DNA from: Gaiellasilicea sp046594445
GTDB lineage: Bacteria; Actinomycetota; Thermoleophilia; Gaiellales; Gaiellaceae
Length of the DNA: 64,000 nucleotides
NCBI GenBank assembly: GCA_046594445.1
Contig: JBKJSM010000018.1
Span: 1-64,000, forward strand
Direction: 5' to 3'
Shown piece by piece: positions 11,088-18,454 of the stretch. The notes under the pieces were generated by a model. The model searched no databases. It saw nothing but the letters and a program-made list of their open reading frames with translations, and was not told where the DNA came from. Made by a program: the position numbers and the translations under genes. The stretch's first letter is position 1. Each line of letters opens with the position of its first letter.

Positions 11088-11112
11088 AAAAAAGCCTCTC
11101 GTCCGAGAGGCT
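11088..11112 (-). terminator. Attenuator terminator in the leuS leader
   Basis: On the minus strand a perfect 9-bp hairpin (AGCCTCTCG/CGAGAGGCT, 2-nt loop, 11093-11112) is followed by six T. It lies between the leuS promoter region and its Shine-Dalgarno. The nearest upstream gene, lysA, is on the opposite strand, so this terminator can only act on leuS leader RNA. Confidence 0.8.
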
Positions 11113-11116
11113 CGTG

Positions 11117-11151
11117 GGAAGCACTCGCGGCGGCTCGCCGCGCTGGCTTCC
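11117..11151 (-). promoter_or_regulatory. leuS leader pause/antiterminator-type hairpin
   Basis: The outer arms GGAAGC/GCTTCC enclose a 3x3 internal loop and a 7-bp inner stem CGCGGCG/CGCCGCG with an AGC loop. The outer left arm can also pair with the CTTCC inside the leader peptide's Leu codons, as expected for alternative folds in an attenuator. The exact switching scheme is inference. Confidence 0.5.
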
Positions 11152-11155
11152 TGCG

Positions 11156-11176
11156 CTAGGGAAGAAGCTGCTTCAC
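11156..11176 (-). CDS. leuS leader peptide (fMKQLLP)
   Basis: GTG AAG CAG CTT CTT CCC TAG on the minus strand encodes a six-residue peptide with two adjacent Leu codons. CTT is conspicuous in DNA this GC-rich, where Leu is nearly always CTC or CTG. It starts 7 nt after a TAGCAT hexamer (11184-11189), so it could be translated from a leaderless RNA. It precedes the pause hairpin and the U-tract terminator, the order expected for ribosome-mediated attenuation by charged tRNA-Leu. It is too short for similarity evidence; the case rests on codon content and placement. Confidence 0.6.
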   Translation of the reverse strand: MKQLLP

Positions 11177-11183
11177 TGCTCGA

Positions 11184-11189
11184 ATGCTA
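11184..11189 (-). promoter_or_regulatory. leuS operon -10 box
   Basis: The minus strand reads TGC-TAGCAT, an extended -10. Its start point would fall at or near the GTG of the leader peptide at 11176. It overlaps the first codons of lysA on the other strand. No clear -35 is seen. Confidence 0.5.
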
Positions 11190-12440
11190 GCACTGTTCCC
11201 CCCCGGAACCAGGATCTCCGAAGGGGAGCTCGAGCTCGGGGGGCTGCGCGCGACCGACCTCGCCGAGCGCTTCGGAACGCCTCTCGTCGTCTACTCCGAG
11301 GAGACGCTGCGGGAGCGGGCCCGCATGTTCGTCCGCGCGGTGCCGGGCGCGATGATCGTCTACGGGACGAAGGCGTTTCCGAACGTCGCGGTGATGGCCC
11401 TGCTCGCCGAGGAGGGCCTGGGCGCCGACGTCTCGACGCTCGGGGAATTGGCGTTCGCGCGCAGAGCGGGGCTCGCCGGCGAGCAGCTCGTCGTGCACGG
11501 CAACAACAAGTCCGATGAGGAGCTGCGCGCAGCCGCCGACGCCGGCGCGCTGGTCGTGCTCGATGCGCTCGACGAGCCTGGCCGCGCGGCCGCGGCCGGC
11601 GTTCTCCGCGTGCTGGTGCGCGTGACACCCGGCGTCGAGGCAGAGACGCACGAGGCGATCCGCACCGGTCACCGCGGTTCCAAGTTCGGCCTCGACGCCG
11701 ACGAGGCGCTCGAGGCGATCCGCGCCGCGCGCGCGGCGGGGCTCGATGTGGAGGGGCTGCACGTCCACGTCGGCTCCCAGCTCGCCGACGGGCGAGCGCA
11801 TCTGCTGGCCGTCGAGCTGCTCGCCGAGTTCAGCGCCCGCTGCAAGACCGAGCTCGACTGGACGCCTGCCGCGATCGACATCGGCGGCGGCTTCGCGATC
11901 CGCCATGTCGAGGACGAGCCCGACCCGCCGGTCGAGGAGCTCGTCCGCACGATCGCCGGCGCGCTGGCGCGCGACTTCGTGATGCGCGGTCTGAAGGTGC
12001 CGCGGTTGATCGTCGAGCCCGGCCGCGCGGTCGTCGGCCCCGCCGGCGTCACGCTCTATCGGGTCGGTGCGGTCAAGCAGGCCGGCGAGCGCCGCTACGT
12101 CGCGATCGACGGCGGTATGTCCGACAATCCGCGGCCGCAGCTCTACCAGGCCCGGTACGCAGCGCTGCTCGCGAACCGGGCGGACGCGGAGCCAGACGGC
12201 GAGTTCACGATCGCCGGCAAGCACTGCGAGTCCGGCGACGTCCTGATCGAGCGGATCGCCCTCCCGGAGCCCCGGCGCGGCGATCTCGTCGCCGTGCCGG
12301 CGACGGGCGCGTACACGCTCGCGATCGCGTCGAACTACAACGCCGTTCCCCGCCCGGCAGCGATCCTCATCGGCAACGGCGAGGCGCGCGTGATCCGCGA
12401 GCGCGAGACGATCGACCACCTACTCGCACGCGAGCCCTAG
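11184..12440 (+). CDS. lysA: Diaminopimelate decarboxylase
   Basis: 418 residues, standard length. The PLP lysine is K63 in MIVYGTKAFPN; the glycine-rich phosphate-binding loop is IDIGGGFAI, and the active-site Cys is in GKHCESGDVL (about residue 347). LysA makes L-lysine from meso-diaminopimelate in the last step of the DAP pathway. The start is at the ATG of MLALFPPGT. It is divergent from leuS; its first codons overlap the leuS -10, so the two promoters are interlocked. No other lysine genes are in the window. Confidence 0.95.
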   Translation: MLALFPPGTRISEGELELGGLRATDLAERFGTPLVVYSEETLRERARMFVRAVPGAMIVYGTKAFPNVAVMALLAEEGLGADVSTLGELAFARRAGLAGEQLVVHGNNKSDEELRAAADAGALVVLDALDEPGRAAAAGVLRVLVRVTPGVEAETHEAIRTGHRGSKFGLDADEALEAIRAARAAGLDVEGLHVHVGSQLADGRAHLLAVELLAEFSARCKTELDWTPAAIDIGGGFAIRHVEDEPDPPVEELVRTIAGALARDFVMRGLKVPRLIVEPGRAVVGPAGVTLYRVGAVKQAGERRYVAIDGGMSDNPRPQLYQARYAALLANRADAEPDGEFTIAGKHCESGDVLIERIALPEPRRGDLVAVPATGAYTLAIASNYNAVPRPAAILIGNGEARVIRERETIDHLLAREP

Positions 12441-12615
12441 AGGCTTGATGTGATTTAGCGGCCGTCGTAGGCGGCGAGCCGTTCGCGGTAGCCGCGGCCC
12501 CAGAAGCCTTTGGAGTTACCCCGTTTCCGTTGACACCTGATGGTTAGGCCGCGAGCCTCCCCGGCGACAAACCGGAACCTGCTCACGGTCGATCGCCCTC
12601 CCTCTAGCTCCTATG
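12441..12615. other. Intergenic relic DNA with possible IS-like end
   Basis: No intact gene. On the minus strand an open stretch ends GFWGRGYRERLAAYDGR then stop (12457-12510 approximately); it looks like the end of a coding sequence but I cannot place it. Next to it, from 12534 leftward, the minus strand begins TGTCAACGGAAACGGGGT, which resembles the TGT-type ends of some IS481/IS3-like elements; no partner end is seen. Arms AGGCTT (12441) and AAGCCT (12505) could close a large structured hairpin after lysA. Confidence 0.3.
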
Positions 12616-12735
12616 TCAAGTCGGGACCCTTCGACGACGATCGACCTCGTCGCCCACTCCGCCGACGAAGGCACCGGGCTCGAGGCGTGCCTCGGCGGCG
12701 CCCTCATAGTCCCAGACGTGGATCGGATCGCTCAC
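12616..12735 (-). pseudogene. N-terminal remnant of an FMN-dependent alpha-hydroxy-acid dehydrogenase
   Basis: A 39-residue frame starts with a GTG that overlaps the preceding stop (GTGA), as a genuine operon gene would. It reads HVWDYEGAAEARLEPGAF and then GGVGDEV, close to the N-terminus of lactate 2-monooxygenase/glycolate-oxidase enzymes, where the pattern is roughly GAFGYFAGGAGDE followed by about 330 more residues. Here three residues of that motif are missing and the frame stops after 12 more residues. I read it as a truncated last gene of the Dpp operon. The lost enzyme may have been part of the pathway. Family call is by eye from the short motif. Confidence 0.55.
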
Positions 12736-13559
12736 GACGAGTGTCCATCTTCCTGCGCGAGCAGGAAGCCGATCGCGATCTCGAGGAACTCGTCGCGCCG
12801 CTCTAGGTGGAGGAGGTGACTCGATCCGTCCCCGGTCAGCAGCTCGAGGCGCGCGCCGGGAATGCGCTCCGCTACCTGGAGCGGGTACCGCGACATGAAC
12901 GTCATGTCCTGCTCGCCGGCGACGACGAGCGTCGGTGCGCGGATGAGATGTAGACGGTCGAGCGTGTCGTGGCCGAGGTTCGCGTCGACGAGGCGCAGCA
13001 CCGCCTCGCGCGGTGTCGGCTCCGCGCCGGACGCGTAGAGACCGCGGAACCACTCCATGAGCTCCGGCCGCCGCTCGTGGGCGTCGGGCGAGAACAGCGC
13101 GAAGCTCTCGAACGCCCACGTCGCGTCGGCGTCCCCGGAGTCCACGAGCCGGAGCACGTGACCGAACAGCGTGCGCAGGAAGGCGTCGCTCTTTCCCCAC
13201 GTGTTGTAGAGCGAAAGGCTGCGCGCACGCTCGGGATAGCGGATGCCGACCTCCTGCGCAACGGCCGAGCCCTGCGAGAGGCCGCCGACGTGGGCGGCGT
13301 CGATGCCGAGCGCGTCGAGCAGCGCGACGAGGTCGGCGGCGAGGAGCGCCATCGGCCACGGCTCGTCCACCGGCTTGTCGGTAAAGCCGGTACCGCGGGG
13401 ATCCGGGAGGATGAGGCGGAAGTGTCGCGCGAACGCGTCCGCGACCGGCTCCCACAGCACGTGCGAGCCGCCGGTGCCGTAGAGGAGGACCAGCGGCTCA
13501 CCTGCGCCGCGCTCCTCGTAGTACATGCGGATGCCGGTCGCGAGCTCAGCGAACGGCAC
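12732..13559 (-). CDS. Alpha/beta-hydrolase fold protein
   Basis: 275 residues from the GTG at 13559 (VPFAELATGIRMYYEE). The nucleophile elbow is GGLSQGS, the oxyanion region GTGG follows LVLLYG, the acid is probably in GEQDMTF and the His in SSHLLHLE, so a complete Ser-Asp-His triad is likely. The nearest style is prolyl-peptidase or haloacid/lactone-type hydrolases; the substrate is unknown. It overlaps the Gfo/Idh gene by 14 nt and the flavin-oxidase remnant by 4 nt, placing it in the Dpp-led operon. A hydrolytic step on the imported compound or a derived lactone or ester is a reasonable inference. Confidence 0.82.
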   Translation of the reverse strand: MPFAELATGIRMYYEERGAGEPLVLLYGTGGSHVLWEPVADAFARHFRLILPDPRGTGFTDKPVDEPWPMALLAADLVALLDALGIDAAHVGGLSQGSAVAQEVGIRYPERARSLSLYNTWGKSDAFLRTLFGHVLRLVDSGDADATWAFESFALFSPDAHERRPELMEWFRGLYASGAEPTPREAVLRLVDANLGHDTLDRLHLIRAPTLVVAGEQDMTFMSRYPLQVAERIPGARLELLTGDGSSHLLHLERRDEFLEIAIGFLLAQEDGHSS

Positions 13560-14562
13560 GGCCGACCTCCACCGGCGCGCCCTGCTCGGCGGAAGCCTCC
13601 ATCGCGAGGCTGACCCGGACGGCTTCGGTGCCGTCGGCCGCGGTGCACGCCGGTTCGACGACTCCGCGCGCACAGTCGACGAAGTGGTCGACTTCGACCG
13701 CGAGGGCGCCGCGCAGCCGCCCGTGCACGTCCGGCGCGTAGTACACGTCGAGGTCGCGCTGGCCGTTCTCGTCGACGACGAGCATCCCGACGTCGCCCTG
13801 CGAGATGCGCACGACGCCGCGCTCGCCGATCACGGTCACGCCGCCGATGCCGTAGCCGGGCGTGCGCGCCGGCAGCGACCAGCCGAGCATCGCGGTTCCG
13901 TGCGCGCCGCCGGCGAACCTGAACACCGCGGAGTAGAGGTCGTCGACGTCGTAGCCGTGGGAGCGGACGACGCCGTCGCTGCGTTCAGCGTAGATGCGCT
14001 CGATGTCGCCCGCGTACCAGCGCGCGAGGTCGAACTCGTGAACGCCGTAGTAGAGCGCGATCGTCGTGCGCCCGCGCAGGATTTGCTGATCGGCGACGAG
14101 GCCGATGCGCTCGTGCCGAACCGCCTGCACCTCGCCGATCGCTCCACCGTCGATCGCCTGCTTTGCCGACGCGTAGCGGGGCTCGAAGCGCAGAATGTGG
14201 CCCGCCAGCACCGGGACGCCCAGCGCCTGCGCGCGGTCGCGGATCCGCTCGCAGTCCTGGACGGTGTGCGCGAGCGGCTTCTCGACCATCGCGACTTTGC
14301 CGGCGTCGATCGCAGCGAGCGCCGGCTCCAGGTGCAGGTGCTCCGGCGTGCAGACGGCGACGGCGTCGACCTCGGGATGCGCAGCGGCCTCGAGCGGGTC
14401 GGCGACGAAGCGCGCGGAGAAGTCGTCCGCCGCCTGCCGTCCGACGTCCTCGCTGACGTCGCTGACGACATGCACCTCCGCGCCCGCGTGCTCGGCGAGC
14501 GCGCGCGCCCACCGCGCGCCCATGAAGCCGAGTCCGATCACCGCGACGCGGACGCGGCTCAT
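13546..14562 (-). CDS. Gfo/Idh/MocA-family NAD(P)-dependent oxidoreductase
   Basis: 338 residues from the ATG at 14562 (MSRVRVAVIGLGFMGARW), which is the Rossmann GxGxxG start. The EKP motif appears as MVEKPLAHT (about residue 95), with a C-terminal alpha/beta sheet domain. The family oxidises sugars, inositols or related polyols with NAD(P). The start overlaps the preceding ATPase stop by 4 nt (ATGA). The open frame extends 47 codons upstream but those residues overlap the ATPase gene and are not family-like. Its substrate is unknown; its position suggests it acts on the compound imported by this Dpp system. Confidence 0.88.
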   Translation of the reverse strand: MSRVRVAVIGLGFMGARWARALAEHAGAEVHVVSDVSEDVGRQAADDFSARFVADPLEAAAHPEVDAVAVCTPEHLHLEPALAAIDAGKVAMVEKPLAHTVQDCERIRDRAQALGVPVLAGHILRFEPRYASAKQAIDGGAIGEVQAVRHERIGLVADQQILRGRTTIALYYGVHEFDLARWYAGDIERIYAERSDGVVRSHGYDVDDLYSAVFRFAGGAHGTAMLGWSLPARTPGYGIGGVTVIGERGVVRISQGDVGMLVVDENGQRDLDVYYAPDVHGRLRGALAVEVDHFVDCARGVVEPACTAADGTEAVRVSLAMEASAEQGAPVEVGRAVR

Positions 14563-15515
14563 GCGGCCTCCGTTCCCATCCGCGCCGGCACCTCCTCGGC
14601 GTAATGGCACGCGGCGAAGCGGCCGGGGACCACCTCGCGGAGCGACGGGTGCTCGACGCGACAGAGGTCGGTCGCGAGCGGGCAGCGCGGGTGGAACTTG
14701 CACCCGGGCGGCGGGTTGCTCGGGTTGGGCGGCTCGCCCGGGAGCCGGATGCGCCGGCCGCGCCGGCCGAGCGACGGCACCGCCGAGATGAGCGCCCGCG
14801 TGTACGGGTGCAGCGGCTCTCGGTACAGCTCGTCCGCCGGTGCGAGCTCGACGATCTCGCCCAGGTACATGACGGCGATGCGATGGCTCATGTACTTGAC
14901 GACGCCGAGGTCGTGGGAGACGAACAGGTAGGTCAGGTCGTGCCGCTTCTGGAGCTCCTTGAAGAGGTTGAGGATCTGCGCGCGGACGGACGCATCGAGC
15001 GACGACACCGCCTCGTCCGCGAGCACGAGCGACGGGTCGACGGACAGCGCCCGCGCGATGCCGACGCGCTGGCGCTGGCCGCCGCTGAGCTGGTGCGGGA
15101 GCTTGCGCGCGACGTCGTCCTTCAGCCCGACGTCCTGGAGCAGCCGCCGCACGCGCTCCGGGAACTCGTCGCGGCGGACGCCGTGGATCGCGAGCGCGTC
15201 GGCGAGGATCTTGTCGACGCGCATCCGCGGCGGCAGCGACGCGTACGGGTCCTGGAACACCATCTGCGCACGTCGCCGCAGCCGCTTCGCGTCGCGCGCG
15301 GTGAGCGAGGCGCCTTCGAAGAGGATCTCGCCGCTCGTCGGCGTCTCGAGGAAGAGCAGCGTGCGCGCGAGCGTCGACTTGCCGCAGCCGCTTTCGCCGA
15401 CGAGGCCGAGCGTCTCGCCGCGCTCGACGGCGAAGGAAACGCCGTCGACCGCGCGGACCGCGTGCCGCAGCCCGTAGTGCTTGTGCAGGTCGCGAACCTC
15501 GAGGATCGGCGTCAC
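14559..15515 (-). CDS. Oligopeptide/dipeptide ABC transporter ATP-binding protein (DppF/OppF type)
   Basis: 318 residues. Walker A GESGCGKST, the Q-loop (MVFQDPYASL), ABC signature LSGGQRQRVGIARAL and Walker B LVLADEA are all present. The C-terminal oligopeptide-transporter extension contains CKFHPRCPLATDLC, the Cys cluster of DppD/DppF-type subunits. The GTG overlaps the stop of the fused permease-ATPase by 4 nt. It would pair with the ATPase half of that fusion to power the transporter. Note LADEAVSSLDAS in place of the more usual DEPTSALD: here Pro is replaced by Ala, as in many OppF proteins. Confidence 0.93.
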   Translation of the reverse strand: MTPILEVRDLHKHYGLRHAVRAVDGVSFAVERGETLGLVGESGCGKSTLARTLLFLETPTSGEILFEGASLTARDAKRLRRRAQMVFQDPYASLPPRMRVDKILADALAIHGVRRDEFPERVRRLLQDVGLKDDVARKLPHQLSGGQRQRVGIARALSVDPSLVLADEAVSSLDASVRAQILNLFKELQKRHDLTYLFVSHDLGVVKYMSHRIAVMYLGEIVELAPADELYREPLHPYTRALISAVPSLGRRGRRIRLPGEPPNPSNPPPGCKFHPRCPLATDLCRVEHPSLREVVPGRFAACHYAEEVPARMGTEAA

Positions 15516-17473
15516 TCCGCCACCCCCGCGCGCTCCGGCGACCAGAGGTGACACGCGACCTTGCGGTTTTCGCCGACGACGAACAGCTCCGGGTCGATCT
15601 CGTGCGGGACCTCCTCCGCGTGCGGGCACCGCGGCCCGAACGCGCAGCCGCGCGGCGGGTCCGACGGATCCGGCGGCTCGCCCGGGATCGCCTCCAGGCG
15701 CGCCGTCGCCGGCATGTCGACGTCGGGCAGCGCGTTCAGCAGCGCCTGCGTGTACGGGTGCTTCGGATCGGCGATGACAGACGCGACGGGCCCGTATTCG
15801 GCGACGCGCCCCGCGTACATGACGAGCACCGCGTCCGCGTACTCGGCGACGAGCGCGATGTCGTGCGTGATCAGGATCACGCTCGTCTGCGACCGGCGTG
15901 TGATCTCGCGCAGCTGCTCGAGGATCTGCGCCTGCGTCGTGACGTCGAGCGCAGTCGTCGGCTCGTCCGCAATCAGCAGGTCGGGCTTGCACGCCATCGC
16001 CATCGCGATCATGACCCGCTGGTTCATGCCGCCGGAGAGCTGGAACGGGTAGCGCCGGAGGCTGCTGTCCGGGTCGCCGATGCCGACGCGCACGAGCGCG
16101 TCCCGCGCGCGGCTGCGCGCCTCCGCCTGCGACAACCGGTGCTGCTCGCGCAGCGTCTCCACGAGCTGAAAGCCGATCGTGAGGACTGGGTTCAGGGACG
16201 ACGACGGGTTCTGGAAGATCATCCCGATGCGCCTGCCGCGCAGGGCCGCCATCTCGCGGTTGTCGAGCCGCGTGACGTCGCGCCCGTCGAAGACGATCGA
16301 GCCGCGGGTGACGCGGCCGGGCGCATCGAGCAGCTGGATGATCGAGAGGGCGGTGACCGACTTGCCGGAGCCGCTCTCGCCGACGATGCCGAGCGTCTGC
16401 CCCCGCTCCAGGTCGAAGCTGACCCCGCGGACGGCGTGGATGACGCGATCGTCGAACGGGAACTCGACGGCGAGGTCCCGCACGCGCAGCAGCGCCGGCG
16501 ACTCGTCGCCGGGCTCCGAGCGCATGGGCAGCCGGAGCACCTGGCGCCGGTACTTTCCGGTTGAGAGCTTCGGGTCGAGCAGCGTCGCGAGGCCGTCGGC
16601 GGCGAGGTTGATGCTGAGGATGGTGAACGTGATCGCAAGTCCCGGCAGCACGGGCAGCCAGGGCGTGACGACCATGTATTGGCGGCCGTCGGCGAGGATC
16701 GAGCCCCACGACGGGGTCGGCGGCGTGAGGCCCAGCCCGAAGAAGCTCAGCGTCGACTCGATGATCACGAGAAAGCCGAGGTCGAGCAGCGCGATCACGG
16801 GGACGACCTGCCACACCGACGGCAGGACGTAGCGCGCGAGGATCCGTACCTGGCTCGCGCCGATCGCGCGCGCCGCGAGAACGTAGTCCTTCTCGCGCTC
16901 GGCGAGCACGCGGCTGCGTACCACGCGCGCGTAGACGATCCACCCTGGGATGCCGAGCACGAGGATCAGATGGATCGGCTTCCGCTCGGGAATGACGCCG
17001 AGCACCGCGATCGCGAGCAGGATGAAGGGGAACGCGAGCTGGATGTCGCCGAGGCGCATCAGCACGACGTCGACCCAGCCGCGGAAGAAACCCGCGACGA
17101 CGCCCGTGAGAAGGCCGAGCAGCGCTCCGATCAGCGCGGCCGACGCGCTGATCAGCAGCGACGCGCGTGCCCCGAAAGCGATCCTGCTCGCGGTATCGCG
17201 TCCGAGTGCGTCGGTGCCGAGCGGATGCTCGGCGGTGCCCCCGGCCCAGACCGGCGGCGCGAGCGTGTTCTCGATGTCCTGCTGCAGCGGGTCGTGCGGC
17301 GACACCGCGCCCGCGAACACTGCGACGCACACCACGACGAGCGTGCCCGCAATGCCGACCACCGCCGCCTTGCGGCGCAGGAGCCGGCGGACCGCCCGAC
17401 CGCGCGCGGGCGCCGGCCGCGCGTCGGCAACCAGCTCCGCCGTCCGCTGGACGCGATCGCTAATGGGCTCCAC
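15512..17473 (-). CDS. Fused ABC transporter permease-ATPase (DppC-DppD type)
   Basis: 653 residues that join two usually separate subunits. Residues about 30-300 are a DppC-like inner-membrane permease with several hydrophobic segments and the EAA-type loop (ARAIGASQVRILARYVLP). From about residue 325 the chain is a DppD-like ATPase with Walker A GESGSGKSV, signature LSGGMNQRVMIAMAMA, Walker B LLIADEP and the Cys-rich end CAFGPRCPHAEE. There is no stop between the halves. An ATG lies at the junction (16527, LPMRSEPGDES), so internal initiation could release the ATPase alone. The GTG start overlaps dppB by 14 nt. Confidence 0.93.
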   Translation of the reverse strand: MEPISDRVQRTAELVADARPAPARGRAVRRLLRRKAAVVGIAGTLVVVCVAVFAGAVSPHDPLQQDIENTLAPPVWAGGTAEHPLGTDALGRDTASRIAFGARASLLISASAALIGALLGLLTGVVAGFFRGWVDVVLMRLGDIQLAFPFILLAIAVLGVIPERKPIHLILVLGIPGWIVYARVVRSRVLAEREKDYVLAARAIGASQVRILARYVLPSVWQVVPVIALLDLGFLVIIESTLSFFGLGLTPPTPSWGSILADGRQYMVVTPWLPVLPGLAITFTILSINLAADGLATLLDPKLSTGKYRRQVLRLPMRSEPGDESPALLRVRDLAVEFPFDDRVIHAVRGVSFDLERGQTLGIVGESGSGKSVTALSIIQLLDAPGRVTRGSIVFDGRDVTRLDNREMAALRGRRIGMIFQNPSSSLNPVLTIGFQLVETLREQHRLSQAEARSRARDALVRVGIGDPDSSLRRYPFQLSGGMNQRVMIAMAMACKPDLLIADEPTTALDVTTQAQILEQLREITRRSQTSVILITHDIALVAEYADAVLVMYAGRVAEYGPVASVIADPKHPYTQALLNALPDVDMPATARLEAIPGEPPDPSDPPRGCAFGPRCPHAEEVPHEIDPELFVVGENRKVACHLWSPERAGVAE

Positions 17474-18386
17474 GCCGGATCCTCGGGTCGAGCACGGAGT
17501 ACATGACGTCGACGACGAAGTTGACGAGCACGAACCCCATCGCCGCGGCGAGGACGCCACCCTGGATCATCGGGAAGTTGCGGCTGTTGACGGCGTCGAG
17601 GGTCAGCTTGCCGATGCCGGGCCAATTGAAGATGAACTCGACGACGTAGGAGCCAGCGAGGACGAAGCCGGCCTGAAGGCCGAGCAGCGTGACGAGCGGC
17701 AGCGCGGCCGCCTTGAGCGCGTGCACGAGCAGCACGCGGCGCTCCGGCAGACCGCGCGCACGTGCGGCGCGCACGTGATCCTCGGCGAGCGTCTCCAGGA
17801 ACGACTGCCGCACCGTGCGAATCAGCACCGGCGTCAGCATCACCACGAGCGTCGCGACGGGCAGGACGAAGCTCTCCGGCCCGGCCTTGTCGATCGCCGG
17901 CAGCCACGGGCGCTGGATGGCGAACACGAACACCAGGACGACAGCGAGCCAGAAGTTCGGCGTCGACTGCGCGACCGCGACATAGACGAGCACGAGCCGG
18001 TCGACGAGGCGGTTTGCGTTCAGCGCCGCGACGATTCCGAGCGCGAGCGCAAGCACCGACGCGATCGCCATCGTCACGCCCGCGAGCTGGAGCGTGTTCG
18101 GCAGCGCCGCGAGCACCGCCTCCCGCACCGGCTGCTCGCCGTGGAACGACTGCCCGAGGTCGCCGTGGAGGAGGTCGACCAGGAAGTTCCTGTACTGCAC
18201 GAGCAGCGGGGCGTCGGTCCCTAGCCGCTCGCGGACCTGCGTCACGATCTCCTCGGGCGTGCCCGGGGGGTTGATGAGGCGCGCCGGGTCGCCTGCGGCG
18301 AGGCGCAGCACGAAGAACGTGAGCGTTGCGGCACCCCAGACCACGAAGATCATCTGTGCCGTCCGTCGCAGGATCGTCGCGGTCAT
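17460..18386 (-). CDS. Oligopeptide/dipeptide ABC transporter permease (DppB type)
   Basis: 308 residues with the classic DppB N-terminus (RRTAQMIFVVWGAATLTFFVLRLAAGDPA), a periplasmic loop and the cytoplasmic coupling loop DHVRAARARGLPERRVLLVHAL. About six transmembrane segments are expected. With the fused DppC half it forms the membrane channel. The gene begins 68 nt after the binding-protein gene, across a strong hairpin, and overlaps the next gene by 14 nt. Confidence 0.93.
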   Translation of the reverse strand: MTATILRRTAQMIFVVWGAATLTFFVLRLAAGDPARLINPPGTPEEIVTQVRERLGTDAPLLVQYRNFLVDLLHGDLGQSFHGEQPVREAVLAALPNTLQLAGVTMAIASVLALALGIVAALNANRLVDRLVLVYVAVAQSTPNFWLAVVLVFVFAIQRPWLPAIDKAGPESFVLPVATLVVMLTPVLIRTVRQSFLETLAEDHVRAARARGLPERRVLLVHALKAAALPLVTLLGLQAGFVLAGSYVVEFIFNWPGIGKLTLDAVNSRNFPMIQGGVLAAAMGFVLVNFVVDVMYSVLDPRIRRGAH

Positions 18387-18412
18387 GGGCTAGCGGTCAC
18401 GGCTAAGGGTGG

Positions 18413-18448
18413 GGCCGAGCACAGGTCGGCGATGACCTGCACTCGGCC
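18413..18448 (-). terminator. Intercistronic hairpin between binding protein and permease genes
   Basis: Arms GGCCGAGTGCAGGTC and GACCTGTGCTCGGCC pair with a 2-nt mismatch (13 of 15 pairs) around a 6-nt loop. Such hairpins after binding-protein genes often protect the upstream mRNA and reduce permease expression; that role is inferred from position. There is no T-tract. Confidence 0.55.
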
Positions 18449-18454
18449 CGCCGG

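Noticed and set aside
11088..11220. T-box riboswitch upstream of leuS
   Set aside because: The leader has a terminator but no T-box-like GGTGGNACCGCG motif and is too short for a stem I; a leader peptide explains it better.
12530..12535. TTGACA on the plus strand as a promoter
   Set aside because: No -10 at 16-18 nt and no plus-strand gene downstream; more likely part of the IS-like end.
14559..17330. One 923-residue reading frame across the two ATPase genes
   Set aside because: Only its last third is family-like; the rest is an off-frame shadow of the permease-ATPase fusion.
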